A stretch of DNA of 64,000 nucleotides from Chrysemys picta bellii (lineage: Eukaryota; Chordata; Testudines; Emydidae), in the NCBI RefSeq assembly GCF_011386835.1, contig NC_088792.1, forward strand, positions 216,786,394 to 216,850,393, read 5' to 3'. The translations under genes and the position numbers were made by a program. The notes below the pieces were generated by a model, which searched no databases, was not told the DNA's origin, and saw nothing but the letters and a program-made list of their open reading frames with translations. How positions within the stretch are numbered: the stretch's first letter is position 1; the number at the start of each line of letters is the position of its first letter. This document shows, one piece after another, positions 60,601 to 63,660 of the stretch.

Positions 60601-61190
60601 GTCAAATTTGTTTTAAATCAAACTTTAAAAGGTATGTACTGAATATTGTTTTTAACTGCATGAATTGTAAAAGAGCCTCAGCCTTTTTGTCAAGACAACT
60701 GTATGAATGCATTGTATTATTATTATTATTATTATAATTTGTGTCCACAGGTGCCAAGCAAAAAAGGCTTCTAGAATTTCCAGCAGCCACAGAGGCTGTT
60801 TTTGGCTAGTTCAGACCCTAAATGCCTAAAATACAGTAGGGGTTTAATCACAGAAATGAAAGTTGTCTCAGCATAAACAGAGCAATTTGTGAGACTATAA
60901 TTTATCAGTACCTAATATGTTATTGTGTTTTAGTTCTCCACCTTGCAAATCAGGAAGATATTTACATTTTAAAAATGTGTATACATTAGTATATTGCAAT
61001 CACTGTTACAACTTTGAAAATTATGTTACAGAAGGGAAAACAACTTTACTAATAAAATTCTGTCATTCAGAACAAACACCTTGAAACATCTTTACCTTCA
61101 CAATACATCCCAATGTCTTTAACATCCAACTTAGAGGAGTTTGATAACCAGATATCTTCACTATATTCAGTGCTGTTCATATCTGAAATC
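9442..61190 (-). CDS. CCDC178: CCDC178, partial gene (span of supported and candidate exons)
   Basis: This is a multi-exon gene for a long, Glu/Lys-rich coiled-coil protein. The conserved blocks match my memory of vertebrate CCDC178: [14 protein letters not shown], the [14 protein letters not shown] block formed across a splice, ELQWHF, and [10 protein letters not shown] followed by PLLEEKL. At six of the seven exons (the order being 55.8, 44.3, 41.8, 31.7, 19.56, 19.37, 9.6 kb) the phase of one donor matches the phase of the next acceptor. The products are continuous coiled coil, with no signal peptide or membrane segment. The molecular function of CCDC178 is not established, and CCDC175 is a related paralogue that fits less well. 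Introns are 0.1 to 12 kb and full of transposons. The initiator and stop codons are not seen. The 61.1-kb exon is a candidate only. Confidence 0.82.
9746..10031. mobile_element. PIF/Harbinger-like MITE with TTA duplication
   Basis: The ends GGGCAGGTCTCCACTA and TAGTGTAGACCTACCC are inverted repeats between TTA trinucleotides (9743-9745 and 10032-10034). The interior folds back: TTCGAACTAAGGTACGCAAC and TTCAGCTACG recur in inverse at 9810-9840. The CG-rich centre contains GTCGACTTCGCGGTACTCC. Non-coding. The same family recurs at 57349-57638. Confidence 0.8.
10032..10776. other. intron, nothing recognised
   Basis: AT-rich sequence without recognisable elements. A segment near 10290-10320 (GGTTGCCCACACAACCTTAA) resembles sequence at 27435-27460, so a shared old repeat is possible. 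Confidence 0.4.
10777..12277 (-). mobile_element. PIF/Harbinger element with Myb-like ORF remnant
   Basis: Left end GGGTATGTCTACACTACG and right end TGTAGTGTAGACCAGGCC are inverted repeats. They are flanked by the perfect TAA duplication (10774-10776 and 12278-12280). The minus strand at 11603-11812 encodes [20 protein letters not shown] followed by a Glu/Arg-rich helix and [18 protein letters not shown]. This is the C-terminal helical part of the Myb/SANT-like second ORF that accompanies Harbinger transposases. The DDE transposase itself is absent, so the copy is non-autonomous. Confidence 0.75.
12452..12790 (-). mobile_element. DIRS terminal inverted-repeat fragment (copy B)
   Basis: ACAGTAAGTGTGGTTCTTCA at the left is answered by CACATCTCGAAGAACCACAG at about 12736-12755. 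Between them are TATTCCACTCTTGGTGATCA and TTCATCAATACAGATTCCAG, which match the terminal regions of DIRS copies C and D. Only the terminus remains. It abuts a CR1 ORF1 fragment. Confidence 0.65.
12791..13745 (-). pseudogene. CR1 ORF1 fragment with SGNH-esterase motif
   Basis: On the minus strand, over several frames, the translation contains [34 protein letters not shown] and then [20 protein letters not shown]. The HIGTND block is the conserved core of the SGNH-hydrolase-like domain in CR1 ORF1. The frame is broken in several places. The RT (ORF2) is missing. The 3' side stops against the DIRS terminus, which suggests truncation or DIRS insertion. Confidence 0.7.
13753..13976. mobile_element. 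foldback MITE
   Basis: The sequence opens with CCCAGATCTTTAAAGC and closes with CTTTCAAAATCTGGG. Internally, CAGCATTGCAACACCTAGG is answered by GGTGTTGCAATGCTG. About 220 bp, non-coding. Related short elements appear at about 26140-26260 and 42245-42350. Confidence 0.65.
13977..14477. other. intron, nothing recognised
   Basis: AT-rich intronic sequence between a MITE and DIRS copy C. No feature supported. Confidence 0.4.
14478..14806. repeat. DIRS terminal inverted-repeat structure (copy C)
   Basis: The left arm, AGGTTACTCACCTTGTGTAG continuing TAACTGAGGTTCTTCAAGAT (about 14481-14520), is matched in inverse by ATCTTGAAGAACCTCAGTTA then CTGCACACGGTGAGTAACCT (14761-14800). Loop about 240 bp. 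Such arms are typical of DIRS termini and may fold in RNA. Confidence 0.8.
15027..15918 (-). mobile_element. solo LTR (TSD GGCAC) inside DIRS recombinase
   Basis: It starts TGTAACAGGG and ends CCCTGCCACA (TG...CA), flanked by the exact 5-bp duplication GGCAC (15022-15026 and 15919-15923). On the minus strand CCCTATATAAGACAAGC (about 15733-15749) is a good TATA box about 170 bp from the 5' end, which suggests minus orientation. No internal retroviral genes are present, so it is a solo LTR left by LTR-LTR recombination. It splits the DIRS recombinase just before the CKAATWAS block. Confidence 0.82.
15923..16846 (-). pseudogene. DIRS tyrosine recombinase with RT N-terminal fusion
   Basis: The frame at 16256-16846 reads [17 protein letters not shown] and [19 protein letters not shown] (start of RT), and then switches without a stop to [34 protein letters not shown] and [17 protein letters not shown] (recombinase). 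A second frame (15928-16329) continues with [20 protein letters not shown] and [20 protein letters not shown]. The C-terminal block, [18 protein letters not shown] with the likely catalytic Tyr, is beyond the LTR at about 14.97-15.03 kb. The frameshift and LTR inactivate it. Confidence 0.7.
17700..18895 (-). pseudogene. DIRS gag-like region (copy C)
   Basis: The minus strand carries several open stretches, such as [20 protein letters not shown] and [24 protein letters not shown] text, that are acidic and rich in Ser/Pro (for example [20 protein letters not shown]). They precede the RT-recombinase fusion, where DIRS ORF1 is expected. I cannot align domains in it. Confidence 0.45.
18896..19228. 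other. intron between DIRS copy C and a CCDC178 exon
   Basis: AT-rich, with a (TTTG)n-like run near 18992-19008. No feature supported. Confidence 0.4.
19229..19365 (-). CDS. CCDC178: CCDC178 exon (ELEREN repeat)
   Basis: This 137-base exon has acceptor TTTCTTAG|AAAACT and donor GAGAAAG|GTAATT. It encodes [20 protein letters not shown], then [20 protein letters not shown] and QKSRE. It starts in phase 0 and ends with two bases that join T from the 9.6-kb exon to give Ser. The ELEREN motif is repeated in register, as expected for a coiled coil. Confidence 0.82.
19467..19562 (-). CDS. CCDC178: CCDC178 exon (32 codons)
   Basis: This 96-base exon has acceptor TTTTCCAG|GTAGAG and donor GATTTA|GTAAGT. 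It is phase 0 at both ends and encodes [20 protein letters not shown] followed by [12 protein letters not shown]. It is separated from the next exon by an intron of only 101 bases. Confidence 0.82.
20742..21266 (-). pseudogene. DIRS RNase H-region remnant (copy D)
   Basis: A 174-codon open stretch contains [47 protein letters not shown] and [20 protein letters not shown], then ends LHINVLEL. The WVDN...INVLEL part corresponds to the DIRS RNase H stretch (toward the element's 3' end). The intact YLDD box of the preceding RT is in another frame at about 21.34 kb. Confidence 0.65.
23712..23869 (+). repeat. 79-bp tandem duplication
   Basis: The unit beginning GATTCCACTTCTGCTATATA at 23712 is repeated from 23791 almost perfectly. 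The only visible difference is in the G/T run (GTGTGGTTTTTTTT against GTGTGGGTTTTTTT). It lies in the leader of DIRS copy D. Confidence 0.9.
24206..24705. other. intron, nothing recognised
   Basis: AT-rich intronic sequence between DIRS copy D and a Harbinger copy. No feature supported. Confidence 0.4.
24706..25960 (+). mobile_element. PIF/Harbinger transposase remnant
   Basis: It starts with GGCTATGTCTACACTACAAA, a Harbinger-type end. The plus strand at 25144-25473 encodes [39 protein letters not shown] and [14 protein letters not shown], matching the DDE core (VDH.G.FT..., G..HD...). Then comes [10 protein letters not shown] in a shifted frame. After a MITE insertion the tail resumes as [20 protein letters not shown] and [10 protein letters not shown], then a stop. 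Frameshifts and the insertion inactivate it. The right end is not recognisable. Confidence 0.75.
25535..25722. mobile_element. TA-flanked MITE inside the Harbinger transposase
   Basis: Left end CATCTCTACCTCAATATAAC and right end GTTATATGGGGGTAGAGGTG are inverted repeats between TA dinucleotides (25533-25534 and 25723-25724). The sequence has many TTATATCG motifs. It splits the conserved AACCVRYN...ESKGE portion of the host transposase. Confidence 0.82.
25970..26260. mobile_element. possible MITE fragments
   Basis: GTGATGTCTACACCAGG at the left and GCTGTGAAGACACACCC at about 26116-26132 are imperfect inverted ends. A second short repeat (CACCTAAGAGTCCAATTCTC ... GAAAATTTTACCC) follows at 26140-26245. 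Borders are uncertain. Confidence 0.4.
26261..26690. other. intron, nothing recognised
   Basis: AT-rich sequence without features I can support. Confidence 0.4.
26691..27345. repeat. old SINE/LINE (MIR/L2-like) fragments
   Basis: TATTATTCCCATTTTGCAGA followed by TGGGGAATTGAGGCACAGAG (26735-26774) is the conserved tail-type sequence of MIR/L2-like repeats. The stretch 27090-27190, with CTGACTTGCCTAGCATCATA and GGCAGAGATAGGGATAGAAT, is the continuation. About 300 bp lie between them. Confidence 0.6.
27346..27835. other. intron, nothing firmly recognised
   Basis: A SINE-like piece (AATATTGGGTTCCAGTCCAG) occurs near 27777-27800. Otherwise no feature is supported. Confidence 0.35.
27836..28460. 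repeat. C/T-rich degenerate tandem repeat
   Basis: Variants of CAGTCCCAATCTCC and CAGTCTCCTTGCCCAG recur roughly every 30-45 bases through this stretch (for example CCCAGTCTCCTTGCCCAATC and CCCAGTCTCCTTGCCCAGCC). This is a degenerate minisatellite. The ORFs over it are spurious. Confidence 0.65.
28461..30070. other. intron, nothing recognised
   Basis: A long AT-rich stretch with no coding, splice-bounded or repeat signal that I can support. Confidence 0.4.
30071..30920 (-). mobile_element. possible DIRS gag-region fragment
   Basis: The stretch is richer in GC and has recurrent GGCACTGAA/GATCCTGGCACTG motifs, like those in the gag-like regions of DIRS copies A and D. Open frames on both strands are short (for example [20 protein letters not shown]). 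This is an assignment by resemblance only. Confidence 0.3.
30921..31523. other. intron downstream of a CCDC178 exon
   Basis: No repeat or coding signal recognised. Confidence 0.4.
31524..31677 (-). CDS. CCDC178: CCDC178 exon (coiled coil)
   Basis: This 154-base exon has acceptor TTCTATTAG|GAATGA and donor AAAAAA|GTGAGT. One starting base completes CAG (Gln) from the 41.7-kb exon. The peptide is [20 protein letters not shown], then [20 protein letters not shown] and [11 protein letters not shown], ending in phase 0. From memory of the family, about 50 residues seem to be missing between this exon and the previous one, so an unseen exon of length 3n may lie in between. Confidence 0.85.
31850..32025 (+). 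repeat. CR1/L3-type LINE 3' tail
   Basis: CAGAAGCTGGGGCTGG, CCCTCTGAAGCATCTGGCAC and GCTAGAGGGACCCTTAGTCT form the conserved 3' end of CR1-family LINEs. A second copy of the same tail lies at 49430-49600. Confidence 0.7.
32026..33550. other. intron, nothing recognised
   Basis: Mixed-composition sequence. An open frame at 33045-33239 (minus) has no recognisable domain. I see no repeat boundaries. Confidence 0.35.
33559..35300 (-). mobile_element. hAT transposon, 1742 bp, perfect 8-bp TSD
   Basis: The ends CAGGGTGGATTTGATTTAAA and, on the other strand, CAGGGTGGATAAAAATCAAT are terminal inverted repeats. They are flanked by the exact duplication CCTAGAAT (33551-33558 and 35301-35308). Minus-strand 34214-34471 encodes the hAT C-terminal dimerisation domain: [20 protein letters not shown] followed by [20 protein letters not shown]. 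The rest of the transposase is missing, so it is an internally deleted copy. Confidence 0.9.
34214..34471 (-). pseudogene. hAT transposase C-terminal dimerisation domain fragment
   Basis: 85 codons end in a stop after WENEGEDD. The [13 protein letters not shown]...NRL motif is the diagnostic hAT dimerisation block. Upstream in the element the frame is lost and no BED finger or catalytic DDE residues are visible. Confidence 0.82.
35309..35485 (-). other. unassigned segment with donor-like site and short open frames
   Basis: Minus strand. One frame reads [20 protein letters not shown] and continues to [15 protein letters not shown] before a stop. Another gives [20 protein letters not shown] then CARLQKDS and runs into TCTAG|GTAAGC, a good splice donor. 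The hAT element above duplicated the sequence exactly at this donor. It could be an exon relic of an unknown gene or repeat. The missing CCDC178 exon would have the right phase, but the peptide is not convincing. Confidence 0.3.
35486..36284 (+). repeat. C-rich minisatellite-like repeat
   Basis: The unit is near CCCAAACTCCCTCCCAGAGC CTGCACCC and recurs some 20 times with variation. It is the reverse orientation of the G-rich body at 4.3-4.5 kb. Because a repeat unit of this kind lacks stops in several frames, it creates long apparent ORFs rich in Pro (35321-36412) on plus and Gly/Trp on minus. Confidence 0.75.
36474..37060 (+). mobile_element. solo LTR (TSD AGAA) inside DIRS recombinase
   Basis: It starts TGTTAGGCCC and ends CCCCGACA, flanked by AGAA (36470-36473 and 37061-37064). 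In plus orientation it has a TATA box (TGTCTATATAACC, about 36886-36898), a polyadenylation signal (CAATAAAGAGC, about 36970), and a U5 segment ending GTTCGAGTCCCCGACA. It is of retroviral type, with no internal coding region. It is unrelated in sequence to the solo LTR at 15027-15918. Confidence 0.85.
37061..37640 (-). pseudogene. DIRS tyrosine recombinase remnant (copy E)
   Basis: The minus-strand frame 37114-37425 reads [20 protein letters not shown] and [13 protein letters not shown], then [21 protein letters not shown] shifted frame supplies [19 protein letters not shown]. These match the recombinase of copy C. The C-terminal block with CKAATW lies on the other side of the LTR at 36.3-36.47 kb. 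Confidence 0.7.
38969..40732 (-). mobile_element. uncharacterised terminal-inverted-repeat element with Cys-motif ORF
   Basis: The ends CCTGGTCTGC and (other strand) CACTGCTCTAC are short imperfect inverted repeats inside a TAAC duplication (38965-38968 and 40733-40736). The coding strand is minus. It starts [20 protein letters not shown] (40212), then [16 protein letters not shown]. An internal deletion jumps to [20 protein letters not shown], and later conserved blocks are [56 protein letters not shown] and DYCWPVTRD. It ends KRRVDTE at 39321. A frameshift lies near 39.65 kb. I know this family as a repeated metazoan ORF, but not its transposon class. Confidence 0.65.
39318..40212 (-). pseudogene. 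ORF of the uncharacterised element, deleted and frameshifted
   Basis: Three frames together give about 290 codons. The N-terminal CxxC pair in FCYVCGE suggests a zinc-binding module. The centre and C-terminus ([38 protein letters not shown]) are conserved in multi-copy ORFs of many animals as far as I recall. The section normally between the zinc module and CCFLCEW is missing here. The catalytic role is unknown to me. Confidence 0.6.
41247..41462. mobile_element. hAT MITE with intact 8-bp TSD
   Basis: The ends CAGGGCCGGCTCCAGG and (other strand) CAGGGCCGGCTTCAGG are near-identical inverted repeats. They are flanked by GGTACTAT (41239-41246 and 41463-41470). 216 bp, non-coding. Related to the MITEs at 2868-3564 and 53980-54274. 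Confidence 0.9.
41673..41815 (-). CDS. CCDC178: CCDC178 exon (coiled coil)
   Basis: This 143-base exon starts in phase 0 at TTTTTCAG|GCATCA and ends at CAGTACCA|GTAAGA with two bases left over. It encodes [20 protein letters not shown] followed by [20 protein letters not shown] and EIVLKQY. Start phase agrees with the 44.1-kb exon and end phase with the 31.6-kb exon. The exon lies about 210 bases beyond an intact hAT MITE and just outside the DIRS/LTR nest at 36.3-41.5 kb. Confidence 0.85.
41816..44101. other. CCDC178 intron, nothing recognised except a small MITE
   Basis: A short palindromic repeat with CCCATTGACTTTCAATGGGA lies at about 42245-42350. The rest is AT-rich and featureless to me. 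Confidence 0.45.
44102..44322 (-). CDS. CCDC178: CCDC178 exon (ELQWHF / [10 protein letters not shown] block)
   Basis: This 221-base exon has a strong acceptor (a run of T, then AACAG|AACATG) and donor GGAAAG|GTAAAT. Two starting bases complete the Glu codon from the 55.6-kb exon. The product reads [16 protein letters not shown] and then [39 protein letters not shown] and DVLLAHGK. It ends in phase 0. This is the best-conserved exon and the main basis for the gene name. Confidence 0.9.
44323..45090. other. intron, nothing recognised
   Basis: AT-rich intronic sequence upstream of a CCDC178 exon. No feature supported. Confidence 0.4.
45090..48300 (-). mobile_element. uncharacterised mobile-element-like ORF family, decayed
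   Basis: Minus-strand blocks from high to low coordinate: [20 protein letters not shown] and [14 protein letters not shown] (48.1-48.26 kb); [19 protein letters not shown] and [20 protein letters not shown] (47.8-48.0 kb); [20 protein letters not shown] (46.5 kb); [20 protein letters not shown] (46.2 kb); [20 protein letters not shown] then [20 protein letters not shown] (45.5-45.66 kb); and a Cys-rich tail, [19 protein letters not shown], with an Asp-rich end (45.1-45.3 kb). The order fits one long protein of a family I recall as multi-copy in animals. Stops and frameshifts are frequent. The class is unknown to me. Confidence 0.6.
48301..49425. other. intron, nothing recognised
   Basis: AT-rich sequence following the decayed element. 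It may include that element's 5' non-coding region, but no border is visible. Confidence 0.35.
49426..49600 (+). repeat. CR1/L3-type LINE 3' tail
   Basis: ACATTTGGCAGAAGCTGGGA, CCCTCTGAAGCATCTGGCAC, CTTGGCTAGATGGACCATTG and GTCTGACCTAGTATGGCCAT are the conserved end of CR1-family LINEs. A matching tail lies at 31850-32025. Confidence 0.75.
49675..49905 (+). repeat. tRNA-derived SINE (MIR-like)
   Basis: GGATGGTTCACTGGTTAGGT resembles the A-box head, and GGTTCAATTTCC the B box. The core and tail continue as CTTGAGCAAGTCACTTGTCT and CTCTGAGCCTCAGAGCCCCA then TTTGTAAAAT, characteristic of MIR/CORE-SINEs. Confidence 0.72.
49906..50684. other. intron with a possible MITE
   Basis: Between about 50010 and 50335 there are inverted TAAG/TTAA-rich segments (AGTTAAGCCAAATAAATTAA and TTTAGCTTAATTCACTTACG) that suggest an old MITE. 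No borders or TSD are seen. Confidence 0.35.
50685..52080 (-). mobile_element. RTE-like non-LTR retrotransposon, RT part
   Basis: Minus-strand ORF2 remnant. It starts [20 protein letters not shown], then [20 protein letters not shown] and [19 protein letters not shown] (RT motifs). The active-site box [11 protein letters not shown] is intact at about 51.48 kb. Next come [20 protein letters not shown], then [43 protein letters not shown] and [19 protein letters not shown]. The 3' end carries ATGATGATGATGAGAT-type repeats (50690-50702 on plus as CATCATCATCAT). The frame changes several times and the 5' part, including the endonuclease, is missing. Clade assignment is from motif memory. Confidence 0.75.
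52081..53979. other. intron with a short CR1 fragment
   Basis: GGCCAGAAGGAATCATTGTG and CCAGTCTGACCTCCAGTATA (about 52310-52355) are a CR1-family 3' segment. A similar one is at 60258-60335. Nothing else is recognised. Confidence 0.5.
53980..54274. mobile_element. hAT MITE with intact 8-bp TSD
   Basis: The ends CAGCGGCGGTTCCAGGC and (other strand) CAGGGGCGGCTCTAGC are inverted repeats flanked by CTCAGTAC (53972-53979 and 54275-54282). The interior is GC-rich and non-coding, with repeated GCATGCC and CGGCGGCA motifs. Confidence 0.88.
54317..55163. mobile_element. hAT non-autonomous element with intact 8-bp TSD
   Basis: The ends CAGATGTAGGCAAACTATGG and (other strand) CAGGGGTGGGCAAACTTTTT are inverted repeats flanked by TTCTAGAT (54309-54316 and 55164-55171). 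The body from 54540 to 55080 is a G-rich degenerate tandem repeat around GGTCAGGGGACAAGGAGC. No transposase. The long Pro- or Gly-rich ORFs here are artefacts. Confidence 0.9.
55164..55637. other. CCDC178 intron, nothing recognised
   Basis: AT-rich intron between a hAT element and the 55.7-kb exon. Confidence 0.4.
55638..55831 (-). CDS. CCDC178: CCDC178 exon ([14 protein letters not shown] block)
   Basis: This 194-base exon has acceptor AACAGCAG|GACTAT and donor CAAAAAG|GTATTG. It encodes about 64 residues, including [30 protein letters not shown] and FPIAVQK. The last base G joins AA from the next exon to make Glu, giving AVQKEHEI, the junction expected for CCDC178. It begins with one base completing the previous codon. 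A foldback MITE starts only 143 bases upstream (higher coordinate) of the acceptor, with a CA-rich stretch between them. Confidence 0.85.
55892..55912 (+). repeat. (CA)n microsatellite
   Basis: A short ACACACACACACGCACAC run lies between the 55.8-kb exon acceptor and a MITE. Confidence 0.75.
55974..56304. mobile_element. hAT-type foldback MITE with intact 8-bp TSD
   Basis: The ends CAGGGATAGGCAACCTTTGG and (other strand) CAGGGATTGACAATCTTTGG are flanked by GTATACAC (55966-55973 and 56305-56312). Much of the 331 bp is one large inverted repeat: TTTACCTGCAGCGTCCACAG, GGCGGGCTGGGACAGTTTGT and GGGGGCTGCGGGAAGCGGC all recur in inverse on the right half. Confidence 0.9.
57349..57638. mobile_element. 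PIF/Harbinger-like MITE (TTA) inside CR1
   Basis: The ends GGCTAGGTCTACACTGG and TAGTGAAGATAAGCCC lie between TTA duplications (57346-57348 and 57639-57641). The interior is related to 9746-10031 (AATTCAGCTACGCAAATAG, TCCCCCGTCGACGGCG). It interrupts the CR1 RT just after [13 protein letters not shown]. Confidence 0.8.
57942..58111. mobile_element. inverted-structure short insertion inside CR1
   Basis: ACAGAGAGTCCTGTGGCATC then TTTAAGACTAACAGATGT on the left is matched in inverse by ACATCTGTTAGTCTTAAAGG then TGCCACAGGACTCTCTGT at about 58029-58066. A 39-bp tail ends CTACCCCTCTGATAC. It is flanked by TGGAAATCTA (57932-57941 and 58111-58120), so it inserted with about a 10-bp duplication into the YLDFQ codons of CR1. 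The sequence resembles a widespread reptile short repeat. Whether it is a retroposed SINE or a foldback DNA element is uncertain. Confidence 0.65.
58741..59069. other. intron, nothing recognised
   Basis: The sequence between the CR1 5' break and a DNA transposon shows no supported feature. Confidence 0.35.
59070..60186. mobile_element. pogo/Tigger-like DNA transposon, non-coding
   Basis: The ends CAGTAATTCCTCAATTAACG and (other strand) CAGTAATTCCTCACTTAATG are near-perfect 24-bp inverted repeats. The left flank is TA and the right flank CA, consistent with a mutated TA duplication. The 1.1-kb body has a GC-rich part (59690-60080) and no recognisable transposase. Confidence 0.78.
60187..60460 (+). 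repeat. CR1-family fragment and flank
   Basis: GGTAGAAGGGACCACCAGAT and CATCTAGTCGACCTCCAGTA (about 60266-60305) are a CR1 3'-region segment like that at 52.3 kb. Confidence 0.55.
60462..60548. mobile_element. short palindromic MITE
   Basis: AAATCTGGGGTGAAAGCCTT and CTGAAGTCAATGGGAGTTTT on the left pair with CACTGACTTCAGTGGAGCCA and GGATTTCACC on the right. The ACTGAAGTCAATGGG palindrome is common in amniote introns. Confidence 0.65.
60713..60736 (+). repeat. (TTA)n microsatellite
   Basis: Seven or so TTA/ATT units in a row. Confidence 0.85.
60737..61095. other. intron next to the candidate 61.1-kb exon
   Basis: AT-rich sequence with no other feature. Confidence 0.4.
61096..61190 (-). CDS. 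CCDC178: candidate upstream exon of CCDC178
   Basis: On the minus strand an AG acceptor (ACATATAG|GATTTC) and a donor (GAAG|GTAAAG) enclose 95 bases with one open frame. The product begins [12 protein letters not shown] and ends [10 protein letters not shown], and includes an ATG that could be the initiator. The exon leaves one base over, whereas the exon at 55.8 kb needs two bases before it. Either another exon lies between them or this is not part of the gene. The peptide is acidic and not coiled coil, which would fit an N-terminal region. Confidence 0.4.
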
Positions 61191-61399
61191 CTATATGTAC
61201 AGACAACTGTCAGTAACAAGTTTGTCATTCAAAATGGTTTACTACATATGAAACAGACACTGACAAATAAATATTGCCTTTTAGGACACAAATTAATATG
61301 TTCCATTTTTTAAAAAGGAAGGCGCTGCTCTTCTGGGGAAGAGTGAGCCTTAGGGAAAAACGCAGGTAAATACACTGCCTGATTCAAATGAAATGGAGA

Positions 61400-61830
61400 G
61401 ACCACCTTGGATAAAAGGTCTTTTCCTCGGAAAACTGAGTGTAAACTCAGCCAGCAGGGCCTGCAAGTCTTCTTGCTGAAGTGATGGCTAACAGGAACGC
61501 AGTTTTCTGAGACGGGGGCAGTGGACAGGATGCATCAGAGCTGCCAGAACTGTGGTTAGGTCCCACAAGGGAATCACTTCTCAGACCAGAGGATGTAAGC
61601 AGACAATCCCCTTCAGAAATTTCATCACCATGGCATTAGAAAAAACAAACTTCCCTTGAATGGGTGGGGTGGAACGCTGATCTGCCACATGCACTCTCAG
61701 CAAACTGAGTGCAAGGCCCAATTTCTGAAGATTTAACAGGTAATCCAAGATGTCCTGGATGGAAGCCTCTGAGAAGGACTTGTCAGACAGCCTCCGAACA
61801 CTACTCTTCCTCTTCATTTAGCCATGAAGT
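61400..61830 (-). pseudogene. DIRS tyrosine recombinase N-terminal remnant (copy F)
   Basis: The minus-strand text SFSEASIQDILDYLLNLQKL, GLALSLLRVHVADQRS and MKFLKGIVCLHP is followed by IPLWDLTTVLAALM. It matches [20 protein letters not shown] and [12 protein letters not shown] of copy C. Upstream, LILVAPKQGWFSDLLALSIQ (61.93-61.99 kb) is the linker seen in the family. The catalytic C-terminus (CKAATW...HY) is not present. Confidence 0.68.
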
Positions 61831-62239
61831 AGACACGCTGTGAAGTGCAGGGAGCTGATCACAGGATGGAGGGTGCAGCCATTTTTCTGAATGAGCAGAT
61901 CGGGATGGAGAGGAAGAGGTATGGGAAGTTGAATTGACAGAGCAAGGAGATCTGAAAACCAGCCCTGTTTTGGAGCAACCAGGATGAGTTTGGCCCAATT
62001 CTCTTTGAGCATGAGGATGAATTAAGGAATGATTGGAATAGATGGAAAGGTATACAGAAGAGTCTACCACCAGCTGCAGTGGAAGGCCTTGGAGAGGGAG
62101 TGAAGGTTGAGGCCCCCTCAAGGGCAGAATAGTCAACACTTCCTGTTTTCCCTTGTCACAAAGAGGTCAATTGCAGGGATGCCCCATCTTGCAAAGATGA
62201 CTCAGAGAACACTCTCCTTTCAGGACCACTCACGGCTCA

Positions 62240-62835
62240 GGGAGAAAACCCTGCTAAGATGGTCTGCAAGATGATTTTGTACCACCGGCCAATGGACTGC
62301 TACAGGAGTGATGTCGTCTTTGATGCAAAATTGCCACAGGTTGATCACCTCCAGGCAGAATAACCTGGACTGCACACACTCCCTTTCTTGTCCACATAGT
62401 ACATGGTAGTGGTATTGTCAGTGAATATGTGAACCACTGCATATCCAATGCAGTCTCGGAAAGCATGACATATTGTGGATGGCCTGAAGTTCCAACATGC
62501 TGATATGGAGTGAGGCTTCTTGTTTTGATCACAGGCCCTGCACCCTCAACGAGACCAGATGCACCCCCCAACCCAGAAGGGAAGCATCGGTAACCACTAA
62601 CTTGGTCAGAAAGAGCCAAATAAAGGGGACTCCTTGGCACACATTGTGTGAGGACTCCCAGCAGTGCAAGTAATTTAGGACTGGTGGAGGAAGGTGCACC
62701 AACCTGTCCAGAGAATACAGAGCAGGGTAGTAAACCATCCTGAGCCTCATCTAAAGAAGGCAAGGGTGCAACCTGGTGAACTGGATCACCTGTGTACAAG
62801 TGGACACATGTCCCAGCAGGCTCAGACACAGATGG
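62240..62835 (-). pseudogene. DIRS RNase H remnant (copy F)
   Basis: LVVTDASLLGWGVHLVS (about 62560-62610) contains the first catalytic Asp and the GWG turn of DIRS RNase H. FTDNTTTMYYVDK follows at about 62390-62425 with a second Asp. WYTYFKH- and MVYYPALYSLDRLVHL-type sequence precedes it. The frames are split. Confidence 0.68.
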
Positions 62836-62879
62836 ACTGTCATGGAAGGCTCGGATTGCAGACTGAGGCAGAGCTGTTG

Positions 62880-63660
62880 AATTGCCTGAAAGCAGTTGGT
62901 CAGCAGGAACACCCTCGACCTTGTGGAATCCAAAAGGGCCCCAGTGAACTGCATTTTTGAGTGGGAAACAAAGTTGACTATGCAGTGTTTAAAATAAGTC
63001 CAACAGTCAAGAAAGCGCAACATGGTGGCACATGGGCAAGAACCACCTCTCTGGAGCTGCCCTTCAGCAACCAGTCATTGAGGTACGGGAAGATGTCAAT
63101 TTCCTTCCTCCTGAGATATGCCATGACCACCACCATGCATTTGGTAAAGACTCAAGGGGCAGAAGAGAGGCCAAAACAGGAGAAGCATATACTGAAAGCG
63201 GCATTCTACCACCAGAAAATGAAGAAACTTCTTGTGGCTCAGTAGAATGACCACATGAAAGTAAGCATCCTAAAGGTCCAGGGCAGCAAACGAGTCATTC
63301 TGAGACAGTGTGGGGAGGATAGCCAACAGAATAACCATGTGGAATCTCATGCACTCAATGGATTTGTTGAGGCCACTAAGTTCACGAATAGGTCTTTTCC
63401 CACCCTTAGATTTTGATATCAGGAAGTACCAGGAGTAAAAGTCGTGGCCCTTCCTCTGCCACTCCGAACTTCAACAGGGCTGACCTGCTTGAGGAGCAGT
63501 GTCTCGTGAAAGAGGACCCTGAAGAGGGACAGGGAAGGGAAGTGGAAAGGAGGGTGGGGCATGGAATGGAACTGGATTGCACAGTCTGATCAGACATTGT
63601 CTAGGACTCAGCTGTCTGAGGTAATCAAGTCCCAAGAATTGTAAAAGTGGGCCAGCCGGT
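62880..63660 (-). pseudogene. DIRS reverse transcriptase remnant (copy F)
   Basis: Over shifting frames: LAHFYNSWDLITSD, then SKSKGGKRPIRELSGLNKSI-like text (63.35-63.42 kb), then DIFPYLNDWLLKG at about 63060-63098, where the YLDD box reads YLND. It is followed by HCKVNFVSHSKMQFTGALLD and LQAIQQLCLSLQ-type thumb sequence. Confidence 0.65.
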
